This document shows positions 8,217 through 16,244 of a DNA stretch of 42,729 bases, piece after piece. Numbering within the stretch: position 1 is the first letter of the stretch; every line of letters begins with the position of its first letter. Below the pieces are notes generated by a model that saw only the letters and a list, made by a program, of their open reading frames with translations, did no database searches and was not told where the DNA came from. The stretch is from NCBI RefSeq assembly GCF_002742265.1, contig NZ_MDGL01000131.1:1-42729 (forward strand), read 5' to 3'. This stretch comes from Maribacter sp. 4G9 (GTDB lineage Bacteria > Bacteroidota > Bacteroidia > Flavobacteriales > Flavobacteriaceae). The translations under genes and the position numbers were made by a program.

Positions 8217-9575
8217 TTAAATTTCCCTGTCCACATCCCATGCCTCCAAATAATCTGCCACGGCCTTGGCGAACATGCTGCCCAAGGCACCGTTGACCAC
8301 CCTATGATCATAACTGTGGGATAGGAACATCTTACTTCGTACACCAATGAAATCCCCTTCCTCCGTTTCTATCACGGACGGAATCTTTCTAATTGCTCCC
8401 AATGCCATGATACCTACTTGCGGCTGATTGATGATGGGGGTACCAAAAACACTGCCAAAAGTACCTACGTTGGTCACCGTATAGGTCCCGTCCTTAACCT
8501 CGTCCGGTTTTAAGGCATTTTTCCTGGATCGCTCCGCCAAATCGTTAACTACCCTGGCCATGCCCACCAAATTCAACTGGTCCGCGTTCTTGATCACAGG
8601 TACGATCAGGTTGCCATCCGGCAGGGCGGCCGCCATTCCTATGTTGATGTTTTTCTTCTTTATTACAGTATCCCCTTCTACAGAAATATTCATCATGGGA
8701 TATTTCTTTAAGGACTTCGCTACAGCTTCCATGAAAATTGGGGTAAAGGTCAATTTTTCACCTTCCTGCTTTTCAAAGGCATCCTTTACCTTGTTCCTCC
8801 AGTTGACGATATTGGTCACATCCACCTCAATAAAACTTTGAACATGTGCCGAAGTCGCAACACTTTCCGTCATGTGTTTGGCAATCAATTTGCCCATTCT
8901 GGACATGGGTATAATCTCGTCCCCGGCCCCTACTTTTATCTGGGGCTCTTCCTTTTCGGAACTTTTTGTGGGCATTGATACCTCTTCTATTTTGCTTTGT
9001 ACGGGCTGGGAAGCATCTGGGGTTTTCTTGGGCTCTGTTTTTACTTGGGCACCATTGCTTCTTCCCACAATATAATCGAGAATGTCGTTTTTGGTGACCC
9101 TACCTTCCTTTCCGGTACCGGAAATGGATTCCAGCTCGGAAAAAGAAACTCCTTCCTCCTTTGCTATATTTTTTACTAGGGGCGAATAGAACCTTTCAGA
9201 CGCCGCATAGTTCGGAACAGTTCCGCCAACCGTTTCCTGGGCCTTTATCACAGCCTCCTCCGCTACGGAGGCCATTTCCTCTTCCGCGGTTTCCTCAGTA
9301 TCCCTTGTTATCCCAACGTCATTACCAGAACCACCCTCTATTTCTATGACGGCCACAACCTGTCCCACTTTAACGATATCATCGACATCAAATCTTTTTT
9401 CGATCAAAACCCCATCCACCTCACTAGGAACCTCACTATCCACTTTGTCCGTAGCAATTTCAAAGATGGCCTCATCCATTTCCACTTTGTCCCCTACCTC
9501 CTTTAACCAGGATGTTAATGTAGCCTCCGCCACGCTTTCACCCATTCTTGGTAATTTTAATTCGAATTTTGACAT
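8217..9575 (-). CDS. 2-oxo acid dehydrogenase E2 (lipoyl acyltransferase), 452 aa
   Basis: Core subunit of a 2-oxo acid dehydrogenase complex. In order: a lipoyl domain at 1-80 with the lipoylated Lys44 in TDKVDSEVPS; an acidic linker; a peripheral subunit-binding domain at about 129-169 (FYSPLVKNIAKEEGVS, then GTGKEGRVTKNDIL); a second linker rich in Pro, Lys and Glu; and the catalytic domain at about 220-450. The active site reads HRVVNG with His424 and Asn428, where most E2 enzymes have HxxxD. E1 and E3 genes are not in the window. A branched-chain type complex is my guess, since flavobacteria often encode this E2 apart from its partners. Confidence 0.9.
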   Translation of the reverse strand: MSKFELKLPRMGESVAEATLTSWLKEVGDKVEMDEAIFEIATDKVDSEVPSEVDGVLIEKRFDVDDIVKVGQVVAVIEIEGGSGNDVGITRDTEETAEEEMASVAEEAVIKAQETVGGTVPNYAASERFYSPLVKNIAKEEGVSFSELESISGTGKEGRVTKNDILDYIVGRSNGAQVKTEPKKTPDASQPVQSKIEEVSMPTKSSEKEEPQIKVGAGDEIIPMSRMGKLIAKHMTESVATSAHVQSFIEVDVTNIVNWRNKVKDAFEKQEGEKLTFTPIFMEAVAKSLKKYPMMNISVEGDTVIKKKNINIGMAAALPDGNLIVPVIKNADQLNLVGMARVVNDLAERSRKNALKPDEVKDGTYTVTNVGTFGSVFGTPIINQPQVGIMALGAIRKIPSVIETEEGDFIGVRSKMFLSHSYDHRVVNGALGSMFAKAVADYLEAWDVDREI

Positions 9576-9611
9576 ATCAATAATCTAACGTCCTTTTTGT
9601 GTATTTTTTTG

Positions 9612-9619
9612 CAAAAATA
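9612..9619 (-). promoter_or_regulatory. -7 promoter box TATTTTTG for the E2 gene
   Basis: Minus-strand TATTTTTG fits TAnnTTTG and lies 37 bp before the E2 start codon, in the gap after recR. AT-rich surroundings raise the chance of a random match. Confidence 0.45.
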
Positions 9620-9666
9620 ATAAAATTCAATGCCTTTATATGTTTTTGTAACAACTTTGATCGGAA

Positions 9667-10287
9667 TCAATTGTTATTGAAACTTCCTTCAAAAGGTATC
9701 CTGTTCAAAATACTACGACCCAATGTGACTTCATCTGCGTATTCCAATTCGTCCCCAACGGCAATGCCCCTGGCTATGGTAGAGGTCTTTACCCCAGTTC
9801 CCTCCAATTGTTTAAAGATATAGAAATTGGTGGTGTCCCCTTCCATCGTGGAACTTAATGCAAGAATCAGTTCCTTTACCTCCCCTTCCTTCACTTTATG
9901 CACTAATGAGGAGATAGTCAGGTCCTGCGGCCCCATGCCTTCTATAGGCGATATCTTCCCTCCCAAAACGTGGTACAGACCTCTATATTGACCGGTATTT
10001 TCTATGGCCATAACGTCCCTGATATCCTCAACCACACAGACCAAGGAAGCATCCCGTTTTGGGTTGGAACAGATTTCACATAGTTCCGTATCCGAAATAT
10101 TATGGCACTTCGTACAAAACTGAACAGAGTTCCTCAATTTCATCAGGGCATTGGACAGATCCTCGGTCTGGCGCTCCGGTTGCTTTAAGATATGAAGGAC
10201 CAAACGCAGTGCGGTCCGCTTACCAATACCTGGTAATTGAGACATTTCATTTACGGCGTTTTCCAACAATTTGGAAGAAAAATCCAT
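9667..10287 (-). CDS. recR: Recombination protein RecR, 206 aa
   Basis: RecFOR-pathway protein that helps load RecA on gapped DNA. The helix-hairpin-helix near residues 17-28 reads [12 protein letters not shown]; the zinc finger has Cys58, Cys61, Cys70 and Cys73 ([16 protein letters not shown]); the Toprim domain follows from about residue 82 ([14 protein letters not shown]). Length is normal. It is divergent from the symporter gene at 10356. Genes commonly next to recR, such as dnaX or an Ybab-like gene, are absent here. Confidence 0.97.
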   Translation of the reverse strand: MDFSSKLLENAVNEMSQLPGIGKRTALRLVLHILKQPERQTEDLSNALMKLRNSVQFCTKCHNISDTELCEICSNPKRDASLVCVVEDIRDVMAIENTGQYRGLYHVLGGKISPIEGMGPQDLTISSLVHKVKEGEVKELILALSSTMEGDTTNFYIFKQLEGTGVKTSTIARGIAVGDELEYADEVTLGRSILNRIPFEGSFNNN

Positions 10288-10355
10288 GGCTTTGCGTTTC
10301 CGGTAAAATTACGCACTATTTTAACTTTTTGTACTTTGACCACAAATAATTTACC

Positions 10356-11837
10356 ATGACCGCATCACACATTCTCCTCCTTATTGGGGGTTATTTTGCA
10401 GTGCTACTCTTAATCTCCTACTTCACCGGAAAAAACGATTCCAATGAGGATTTCTTTAAGGCAGGGAAGCAATCCCCATGGTATTTGGTAGCTTTTGGGA
10501 TGGTAGGCGCTTCGTTATCCGGGGTAACCTTTATATCGGTTCCAGGATGGGTGGAGGCATCCAAATTCAGTTACCTACAGGTCGTTTTTGGTTATTTGGT
10601 GGGATACTTTGTAACGGCCTATGTCCTGCTTCCCATTTACTATCGCCAAAATGTGACCTCTATATACGAATATTTGGACGAACGCTTTGGTTTTGTCAGT
10701 TATAAGGTGGGAGCGATATCGTTCTTCGTATCCCGAGTGTTGGGTGCCGCGTTCCGACTTTTTCTAGTGGCCATCGTCTTACAGCAATTCGTATTCGACG
10801 CATGGAACGTTCCTTTTGAAATCACGGTGACGCTTTCAATTCTTTTGATTTGGATATATACCTTCAAAGGCGGTATCAAGACCATTGTATGGACAGACAC
10901 CCTACAGACCTTGTTCATGTTGATTTCCGTTGGCCTTTCCATATATTTCATTTTGGACAAGTTGGATTGGTCCATGGGCGAATTTTTAACCTCAAAGGAA
11001 TTTGCCTCCTATAGCGAAACCTTTGTAATGGAGGATTTCTTTGCCAAAAACCATTTTCTCAAATCTTTTATAGGAGGGATGTTCGTAACCATTTGTATGA
11101 CCGGATTGGACCAGGACATGATGCAAAAAAACCTTACCTGCAGAAATATAAGGGATGCCCAAAAAAATATGGTATCGTTCAGTTTTGTGCTTGTTTTCGT
11201 AACCTTTCTGTTTATGCTCTTGGGAGCCCTTTTATTTATCTATGCGGACAAATATCAAATTGGGATGCCCTTAATGGACGGCCAGCCCAAGACGGACCTT
11301 CTTTTTCCGGAAATTGCCCTCAACAGCGGATTAGGTATTACGGTAGCCGCTACCTTTATGCTGGGCCTTATTGCAGCGGCCTACAGTAGTGCGGACAGTG
11401 CCCTAACGTCCTTAACGACCTCTTTTTGCGTCGACTTTTTGGGAACTGGTAAAAAAACGGATCAAGAGGCCAAAAAACTTAGGAGACGCACCCACATTGG
11501 CATGAGTGTTCTACTCATTTTAGTGGTCATAACCTTTAAATATGTATTGGACCGAAATGTTATCGATGGCCTACTGACCGTAGCCTCGTACACCTACGGG
11601 CCACTCTTGGGGTTGTTCGCCTTTGGAATTTTCACCAAACATAAAATAAAGGATGGTCTTTCATGGGTCGTTGCCCTAGTTTCGGTATTGATTATTTTCG
11701 GATTGGCAAAAATTCCGACGGAGTTTATAGGAGGCTACGAATTTGGTTACGAACTTCTACCGCTTAACGGGTTGATTACCTTCATCGGCCTTTGGCTAAT
11801 CAGAAAAAGTCCCGAAACCGAACCTACTTCCAATTAA
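10356..11837 (+). CDS. Sodium:solute symporter (SSS family), 493 aa
   Basis: Inner-membrane transporter with about 13 hydrophobic segments across the whole length, typical of the sodium:solute symporter family. Features include the N-terminal segment [20 protein letters not shown] after the first helix, [15 protein letters not shown], and [13 protein letters not shown] in the loop that is well conserved in this family. The substrate is not clear; flavobacterial members of this subgroup are annotated only as sodium:solute symporters. The gene starts 68 bp from the divergent recR start and stops 8 bp short of the convergent CoA-binding gene, with no terminator between them. Confidence 0.93.
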   Translation: MTASHILLLIGGYFAVLLLISYFTGKNDSNEDFFKAGKQSPWYLVAFGMVGASLSGVTFISVPGWVEASKFSYLQVVFGYLVGYFVTAYVLLPIYYRQNVTSIYEYLDERFGFVSYKVGAISFFVSRVLGAAFRLFLVAIVLQQFVFDAWNVPFEITVTLSILLIWIYTFKGGIKTIVWTDTLQTLFMLISVGLSIYFILDKLDWSMGEFLTSKEFASYSETFVMEDFFAKNHFLKSFIGGMFVTICMTGLDQDMMQKNLTCRNIRDAQKNMVSFSFVLVFVTFLFMLLGALLFIYADKYQIGMPLMDGQPKTDLLFPEIALNSGLGITVAATFMLGLIAAAYSSADSALTSLTTSFCVDFLGTGKKTDQEAKKLRRRTHIGMSVLLILVVITFKYVLDRNVIDGLLTVASYTYGPLLGLFAFGIFTKHKIKDGLSWVVALVSVLIIFGLAKIPTEFIGGYEFGYELLPLNGLITFIGLWLIRKSPETEPTSN

Positions 11838-11845
11838 GAAAAATG

Positions 11846-12211
11846 TTAAAATTGACCGGTCGCCAGCAAGACCAAGGTACAGGCCACCTGGGCCTCTATT
11901 CCCTTGGATTCAAGCAAGTTCTGAAATTCAGGATTTTCAGTACCCGGATTAAAAATAACCCGTTCTGGCCGTAACCCAATAATCGTATCGTAATAACCTT
12001 TTTGATTGTGTGGATTTAAATAGAGCGTTATAGTCTGAATATTTTGGAATTCTTCGATATTGGTTTTAACTTGCACTCCCCCGATAACTCCAGATTTTAA
12101 ACCGAATGCTTCGGTTTTAATTCCGTTACCAACCAATCTATGAATGACTAAATTACTGTAACGGTTTGGTTTTAAGGATGCACCAAATACAAGTGTGGTA
12201 TCCATTTTCAT
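11846..12211 (-). CDS. CoA-binding domain protein, 121 aa
   Basis: A small Rossmann-like protein of the CoA_binding_2 (YccU-like) family. It begins TTLVFGASLKPNRYSNLV, with the nucleotide-binding turn, and has FNPGTENPEFQNLLE in the second half, where the family has its PGxxN motif. It is an isolated gene whose stop codon lies 8 bp from that of the convergent symporter. An alternative start at the second Met (12205) would shorten it by two residues. The metabolic role of the family is unknown. Confidence 0.88.
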   Translation of the reverse strand: MKMDTTLVFGASLKPNRYSNLVIHRLVGNGIKTEAFGLKSGVIGGVQVKTNIEEFQNIQTITLYLNPHNQKGYYDTIIGLRPERVIFNPGTENPEFQNLLESKGIEAQVACTLVLLATGQF

Positions 12212-12380
12212 CAGGGTGTTAAATTTTATAAGTTCTGTAACTATTTTCAGGAATAATAGTCTTTATATTGTTATAAGAATTACAAGAAGGTCTATTTTTA
12301 TTTTTAGTAAAATATATAAAAAGTTGATAGTGCTATATATTTATAGTTAATGGTTAGTGTTTAGTATAGCTTATCAGCAA

Positions 12381-12413
12381 GAAACCCGGGCTTTTGTCCG
12401 GGTTTCGCTTTTT
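12381..12413 (+). terminator. Strong plus-strand terminator
   Basis: GAAACCCGG at 12381-12389 pairs with CCGGGTTTC at 12398-12406, followed after GC by five T. On the plus strand the only upstream coding gene is the symporter, ending 540 bp before. The gene-free stretch 12212-12681 contains this terminator, the candidate RNA described next, and otherwise AT-rich sequence in which I see nothing. Confidence 0.8.
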
Positions 12414-12430
12414 AAGGCATCAAAGAAATG

Positions 12431-12572
12431 TTAAATGGCATTCTATCTGTAACATTAGCCCCATTTAAAAGTCTATCATACTAAGGAGAAAGTTCTCTAT
12501 TTGGGAATTGGTTGGTTTTCCCTTTAGACTTTATCCTAAGGAAAACCCGTGATCTAGGTCACGGGTTTTTTA
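12431..12572 (+). ncRNA. Candidate structured small RNA ending in a terminator
   Basis: Four nested or successive stems lie in 140 bp without an open reading frame: TTAAATGG (12431-12438) with CCATTTAA (12471-12478); a small GAGA/TCTC hairpin at 12486-12497; GGTTTTCC (12514-12521) with GGAAAACC (12540-12547); and a terminator stem AAAACCCGTGA (12542-12552) with TCACGGGTTTT (12559-12569) followed by T-rich sequence. The third and fourth stems share bases 12542-12547, so they exclude each other. The last hairpin could equally end the minus-strand fabH transcript. No promoter was identified, so a real RNA gene is unproven. Confidence 0.3.
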
Positions 12573-12681
12573 TTTGATAATCGAGATTAATTAACCCTAT
12601 TTGAAAAGCCCAAGGACATGGAGATAGGCTTTCATACTACTATTTTCCTAAGGATTATAGGCATGCCAAGGATTTACTTGA

Positions 12682-13689
12682 CTACCAACGTATGATTACA
12701 CTGCCCCAAGTAAATCCGCTTCCAAACGCCGCCAGTACGACCAAGTCCCCTTTATTCACCTTTCCAGCTTCCCAAGCTTCGGTCAATGCTATGGGAATGG
12801 AAGCGGCGGTGGTATTTCCGTAACTCATAATATTGTTGAATACCTGATCATTGGTAAGGCCGAATTTATTCTGAATAAACTGTGAAATCCTAAGATTGGC
12901 CTGATGTGGCACCAACAAATCAATATCCGTTGGCTGCAAACCGTTTTTCTTTAGACCTTCCATAATCACCTCGCTAAATCTGACTACGGCATTTTTGAAC
13001 ACAAATTGCCCGTTCATATAGGGGAAGTAGGACTCATCATTGGGGTCATTATCCGCTAAGATATCCGATACCCATCGTTTTCCCATGCCGGGTGCTATCA
13101 AGGAAAGTTCTTCGGCATGCTGCCCTTCGGAATGTAAATGGGTGGAAAGGATTCCCACATCCTCATTTTCTGCCCTACTCAAAACGGCGGCACCGGCACC
13201 ATCCCCAAAAATTACGGAAACGCCCCTTCCCCTTGTTGTCATATCCAACCCATGGGAATGCAGCTCGGAACCAATGACCAGTATGTTCTTATACATACCT
13301 GTTTTAATATATTGATCCGCCACGGAAATAGCGTATACGAACCCGGAACATTGGTTCCTGACATCCAAGGCCCCCACGGTTTTTATTCCCAAATCCCGCT
13401 GTACCAGTACGCCGGGTCCCGGAAAATAGTAATCCGGGCTTAGGGTGGCGAAAACGATAAAATCGATATCATCCTTCTCAATGCCGGTGCGCTCAATAGC
13501 GATCTTGGCAGCTTTTACCCCCATGGTGGTGGTGGTGTCCTCGCCCTTGATGACATGCCTACGTTCCTTGATACCGGTTCTCTCCTGGATCCAAGCATCG
13601 TTGGTGTCCATTATTTTGGAAAGATCATCGTTGGTTACCACATTGTCTGGGACATAATAGCCCAAACCTGTAATTTTTGAATTGTACAT
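12682..13689 (-). CDS. fabH: 3-oxoacyl-ACP synthase III (KAS III), stand-alone, 335 aa
   Basis: Starts fatty acid chains by condensing an acyl-CoA with malonyl-ACP, in the cytoplasm. The catalytic triad is Cys114 in RNQCSGFVYA, His262 in VPHQANLRI and Asn292 in SYGNTTAAS. Length and start (MYNSKITGLGYYVPDNVVTN) are normal. The usual neighbours rpmF and plsX are missing, so this may be a second KAS III gene with its own starter-unit preference, perhaps branched-chain acyl-CoA; that is inference. The Cys region reads VRNQCSGF instead of the commoner INAACAGF, which also hints at a divergent subgroup. Confidence 0.93.
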   Translation of the reverse strand: MYNSKITGLGYYVPDNVVTNDDLSKIMDTNDAWIQERTGIKERRHVIKGEDTTTTMGVKAAKIAIERTGIEKDDIDFIVFATLSPDYYFPGPGVLVQRDLGIKTVGALDVRNQCSGFVYAISVADQYIKTGMYKNILVIGSELHSHGLDMTTRGRGVSVIFGDGAGAAVLSRAENEDVGILSTHLHSEGQHAEELSLIAPGMGKRWVSDILADNDPNDESYFPYMNGQFVFKNAVVRFSEVIMEGLKKNGLQPTDIDLLVPHQANLRISQFIQNKFGLTNDQVFNNIMSYGNTTAASIPIALTEAWEAGKVNKGDLVVLAAFGSGFTWGSVIIRW

Positions 13690-13723
13690 AGTGTGAATTT
13701 TAGCCGTATTGATACCATTTCAA

Positions 13724-13862
13724 GTTTAGGAATGCACCAATTTACTTGTTCATTTTTCCTCTGCCTTCATTGTGAAAATTACAATGAACCCAAGTTATTT
13801 CCAATTTCCACGGCTTCGTCACAGAAAAAAGCAATGGTGTAAATTTTGGCACATTCCTAAAC
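13724..13862. repeat. Inverted-repeat element between the AarF and fabH genes
   Basis: GTTTAGGAATGCACCAA at 13724-13740 is repeated in inverted orientation at 13846-13862, with 15 of 17 bases matching (CA against TG in the middle). After a 2-base bulge the pairing continues with TTTAC. Inside lies a second hairpin, TTCATTGT (13766-13773) with ACAATGAA (13781-13788). No target-site duplication is visible at the edges. It could be a structured leader or terminator region of the flanking minus-strand genes, or a small mobile-type repeat. Confidence 0.5.
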
Positions 13863-13947
13863 CGGAACTGGCATTATTGCCCATACAAGCAGTGCAATAT
13901 AGCAACAATTCCGAATTTCACATCCATTTTAAAAAAGCTTGTTGCTC

Positions 13948-15255
13948 TTACAAATACTTCTGAAAATGATTCACCTGAATTTCGGCCTTAAGGTCGTTCA
14001 ACAAATTGTATAGTCCGAAGAAGGTCCTGTTCATGTATAAAAAATGCTTGGAACCCCTATTCCCGTTCATTTTTCTAATTTGCTTGTCCGAAGCATACTG
14101 TTCGCTTAGGGCCGCAATTTTGGACCAAAAATCAGTGTTGCCAAAATCAAAGGTCTCCTCGTGAAACGGGGATGTGAACAGGCTCAACATTTCATGAAAC
14201 AGATGCTTGAAAAATGTTATTTCCTTTTCTGTATCGGAAGGGGTCAAAATTTCAAGCTGGTATAGCTTTTCGGTAAAAATGACATCGTTGGAAATATTCT
14301 CCTTTTTGGCCAATTCAAAATAAGGGTAATAGAAATCATCGGGCACCTCCTTGATGCATCCAAAATCGATGACTACCAGCTCCCCTTGGGTATTGACCAA
14401 AAAATTACCGGGATGTGGGTCTGCATGGACCTTTCTTAACCCATGTATTTGGAACATATAGAAATCCCAGAGTGTTTGTCCCAATGTATTGCCGACTTCC
14501 CGGGAAAAATTTGTTTTTGTAAATTCCCCCAGATGGGTACCGGTCATCCAATCCATGGTAATAATGCGTTCACTGGAAAGGGACTGGTAATAGTTGGGAA
14601 ATCGTAAGTTCGCCAAATGGCTACATTTATTGGTAATTTCCTGGCTCTGCGCTATTTCCAAAAGATAATTGGTCTCCTCCAATAGTTTATCCTCTACCTC
14701 CTTAAAGTACTTATCGGAATCCTTTCCCTGCAGATTGAACATGCGCAAAGCGACAGGCTTCACCAAGGCCAGATCGCTGCTAATGCTTTCGGCTACGCCG
14801 GGATATTGTATTTTAACGGCCAAATCCTTACCATCCTTAGTGGCACGATGTACCTGTCCGATACTTGCTGCATTTACGGAGTCCTTTTCAAATGTATCAA
14901 AAACCTCCTCCGGATATTTATCCAGGTATTTTTTGAAAGTTTTTCGTACCAATGGCGCCGATAAGGGTGGCACGGAAAACTGAGAAAGCGAAAACTTTTC
15001 TACATAGGCATTGGGAAGCAGGTTTTTCTCCATGCTCAACATTTGGGCAACTTTCAGGGCACTGCCCTTTAGACTTTTAAGTCCATCGTAGATATCGCCT
15101 GCATTGTCATTGTCCAATTCATCCCTCGTTAATTCTGGGTTGACTATTTTCTTACCATAATATTTGGCATAGTTCCCTCCTATTTTCACGCCCGTCTTGA
15201 ACAATTTACTGGCGCGTTCAATTTTTCCCGTAGGAATTTTATCAAGTGTCTTCAA
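13948..15255 (-). CDS. AarF/ABC1/UbiB-family kinase-like protein, 435 aa
   Basis: Atypical protein-kinase-like protein of the UbiB/ADCK family. Visible motifs: KVAQ at 68-71, the counterpart of the family KxGQ motif; the alanine-rich loop AASIGQVHRA at 129-138; invariant Lys148 in LAVKIQYPG; the catalytic loop HADPHPGNF from 277; and the metal-binding Asp297 in VIDFG. In other bacteria the family supports ubiquinone synthesis, but this lineage uses menaquinone, so its role here is uncertain. No membrane helices are evident at the C-terminus. It follows the TetR-like gene by 18 bp in one operon. Confidence 0.92.
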   Translation of the reverse strand: MKTLDKIPTGKIERASKLFKTGVKIGGNYAKYYGKKIVNPELTRDELDNDNAGDIYDGLKSLKGSALKVAQMLSMEKNLLPNAYVEKFSLSQFSVPPLSAPLVRKTFKKYLDKYPEEVFDTFEKDSVNAASIGQVHRATKDGKDLAVKIQYPGVAESISSDLALVKPVALRMFNLQGKDSDKYFKEVEDKLLEETNYLLEIAQSQEITNKCSHLANLRFPNYYQSLSSERIITMDWMTGTHLGEFTKTNFSREVGNTLGQTLWDFYMFQIHGLRKVHADPHPGNFLVNTQGELVVIDFGCIKEVPDDFYYPYFELAKKENISNDVIFTEKLYQLEILTPSDTEKEITFFKHLFHEMLSLFTSPFHEETFDFGNTDFWSKIAALSEQYASDKQIRKMNGNRGSKHFLYMNRTFFGLYNLLNDLKAEIQVNHFQKYL

Positions 15256-15273
15256 TGTTGAATACTTTTTAAA

Positions 15274-15927
15274 TTAGGCAAAGGTCTCCTTGTAAAGAAA
15301 TTTTCCAAAGTCGACAAGATTGTCCAACGGGGTGTTGTCGAATAGGTCAAATACGGTATTGACGGATTTCTCAATGGCGAGATCCGTCTTTTCAAATCCT
15401 TGGGATTCATCGTTGGTCCAAAACTTTAAAAGGAACAGCAATTGCAGCCATGCTCCTTCGGAAAAAATTGAAGGATTGTGTTTGGTAATCCTACTGGTTT
15501 TTTGCTGGTTTCCATCCGCGATCAACTCTTTGGCAAACTCCTTCAGGTGCTTTCGCAATCCCTTTAGTTGCTCCATGTTCTTAAGCTGGTTGCCGCCTTG
15601 GTTCAATGTAAATAGGGCATAACTTCTGTTGAGGGTCAACATCTCGAAAAACGTGTAGAAAAATGTTAACAATTTGTCCCTGTTTGCAAAGGATTCATAG
15701 TCCTTGTTCTTTTTCATCAATGCAAGCGTATTGGTGAAAAAGGTGTTCCAAATACCTTTCTTGATAGCGGGGATAGACGCAAAGAATTTATAAAAATCGG
15801 CTTCTGGGATTTCATGCTGCTTGCAGAATTTATAAACCGTTTTTGGTTCCTTTTCATGCTCAAGCACATAGTCCATGTATTTTGAAATAATTTCCTCCTT
15901 CGTAATTTTCTTGTTTTTAGTAGCCAT
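15274..15927 (-). CDS. TetR-family-like protein with TetR C-terminal domain, 217 aa
   Basis: Helical protein whose first 60 residues (KITKEEIISKYMDYVLEH, then VYKFCKQHEIPEADFYKFF) look like a TetR-type helix-turn-helix with a modified recognition helix, followed by an all-helical ligand or dimer domain. The DNA-binding part is less classical than in known repressors. It heads the operon with the AarF-like kinase 18 bp downstream, a pairing I remember from other flavobacteria, and may control that operon. Ligand unknown. Confidence 0.8.
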   Translation of the reverse strand: MATKNKKITKEEIISKYMDYVLEHEKEPKTVYKFCKQHEIPEADFYKFFASIPAIKKGIWNTFFTNTLALMKKNKDYESFANRDKLLTFFYTFFEMLTLNRSYALFTLNQGGNQLKNMEQLKGLRKHLKEFAKELIADGNQQKTSRITKHNPSIFSEGAWLQLLFLLKFWTNDESQGFEKTDLAIEKSVNTVFDLFDNTPLDNLVDFGKFLYKETFA

Positions 15928-15958
15928 ATGTTAATTCTTTGAGTATTAGGGTTTCTTA

Positions 15959-15966
15959 CAAAAATA
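15959..15966 (-). promoter_or_regulatory. -7 promoter box TATTTTTG for the TetR-like/AarF operon
   Basis: Minus-strand TATTTTTG matches TAnnTTTG and lies 32 bp before the ATG at 15927. No TTG at a fitting distance; instead the strong hairpin at 15983-16014 lies upstream. Confidence 0.5.
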
Positions 15967-15980
15967 TGCGGGTTTAGACT

Positions 15981-16014
15981 AAAAAACGTGCTTTCGGGGG
16001 GGAAAGCACGTTTT
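15981..16014 (-). terminator. Perfect 13-bp hairpin with six-G loop between divergent genes
   Basis: AAAACGTGCTTTC at 15983-15995 pairs perfectly with 16002-16014 around a loop of six G. On the minus strand the stem runs into six T, so it has the form of a minus-strand terminator, yet it sits upstream of the first minus-strand gene. The gap 15928-16244 also holds the inverted repeat ATAATCA (16034-16040) / TGATTAT (16045-16051), and AT-rich sequence before htpG. No coding sequence was seen in this gap. Confidence 0.6.
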
Positions 16015-16244
16015 CAAACAACCTAACCAATAAATAATCAAACGTGATTATGATAAAAACTTTTTCATAGCATTTTCTTTCCTAATCACATGTAAAATTA
16101 AATAATGTTTAATGTTTATAAAAAAATATTAAACAAAAGTTTTGTTAAAGTTTGTATAGCGGGATATGTGCCAGTTTGTCACTTTCTATCAGTATGGTAT
16201 TTTTTTTGACTAAGTGGATTTGTACTAATTTAAAATTCTAAGTA

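Noticed and set aside
8150-8347. Minus-strand 65-codon frame before the exonuclease gene
   Set aside because: It mostly overlaps the end of the E2 gene in another frame and has no family-like features.
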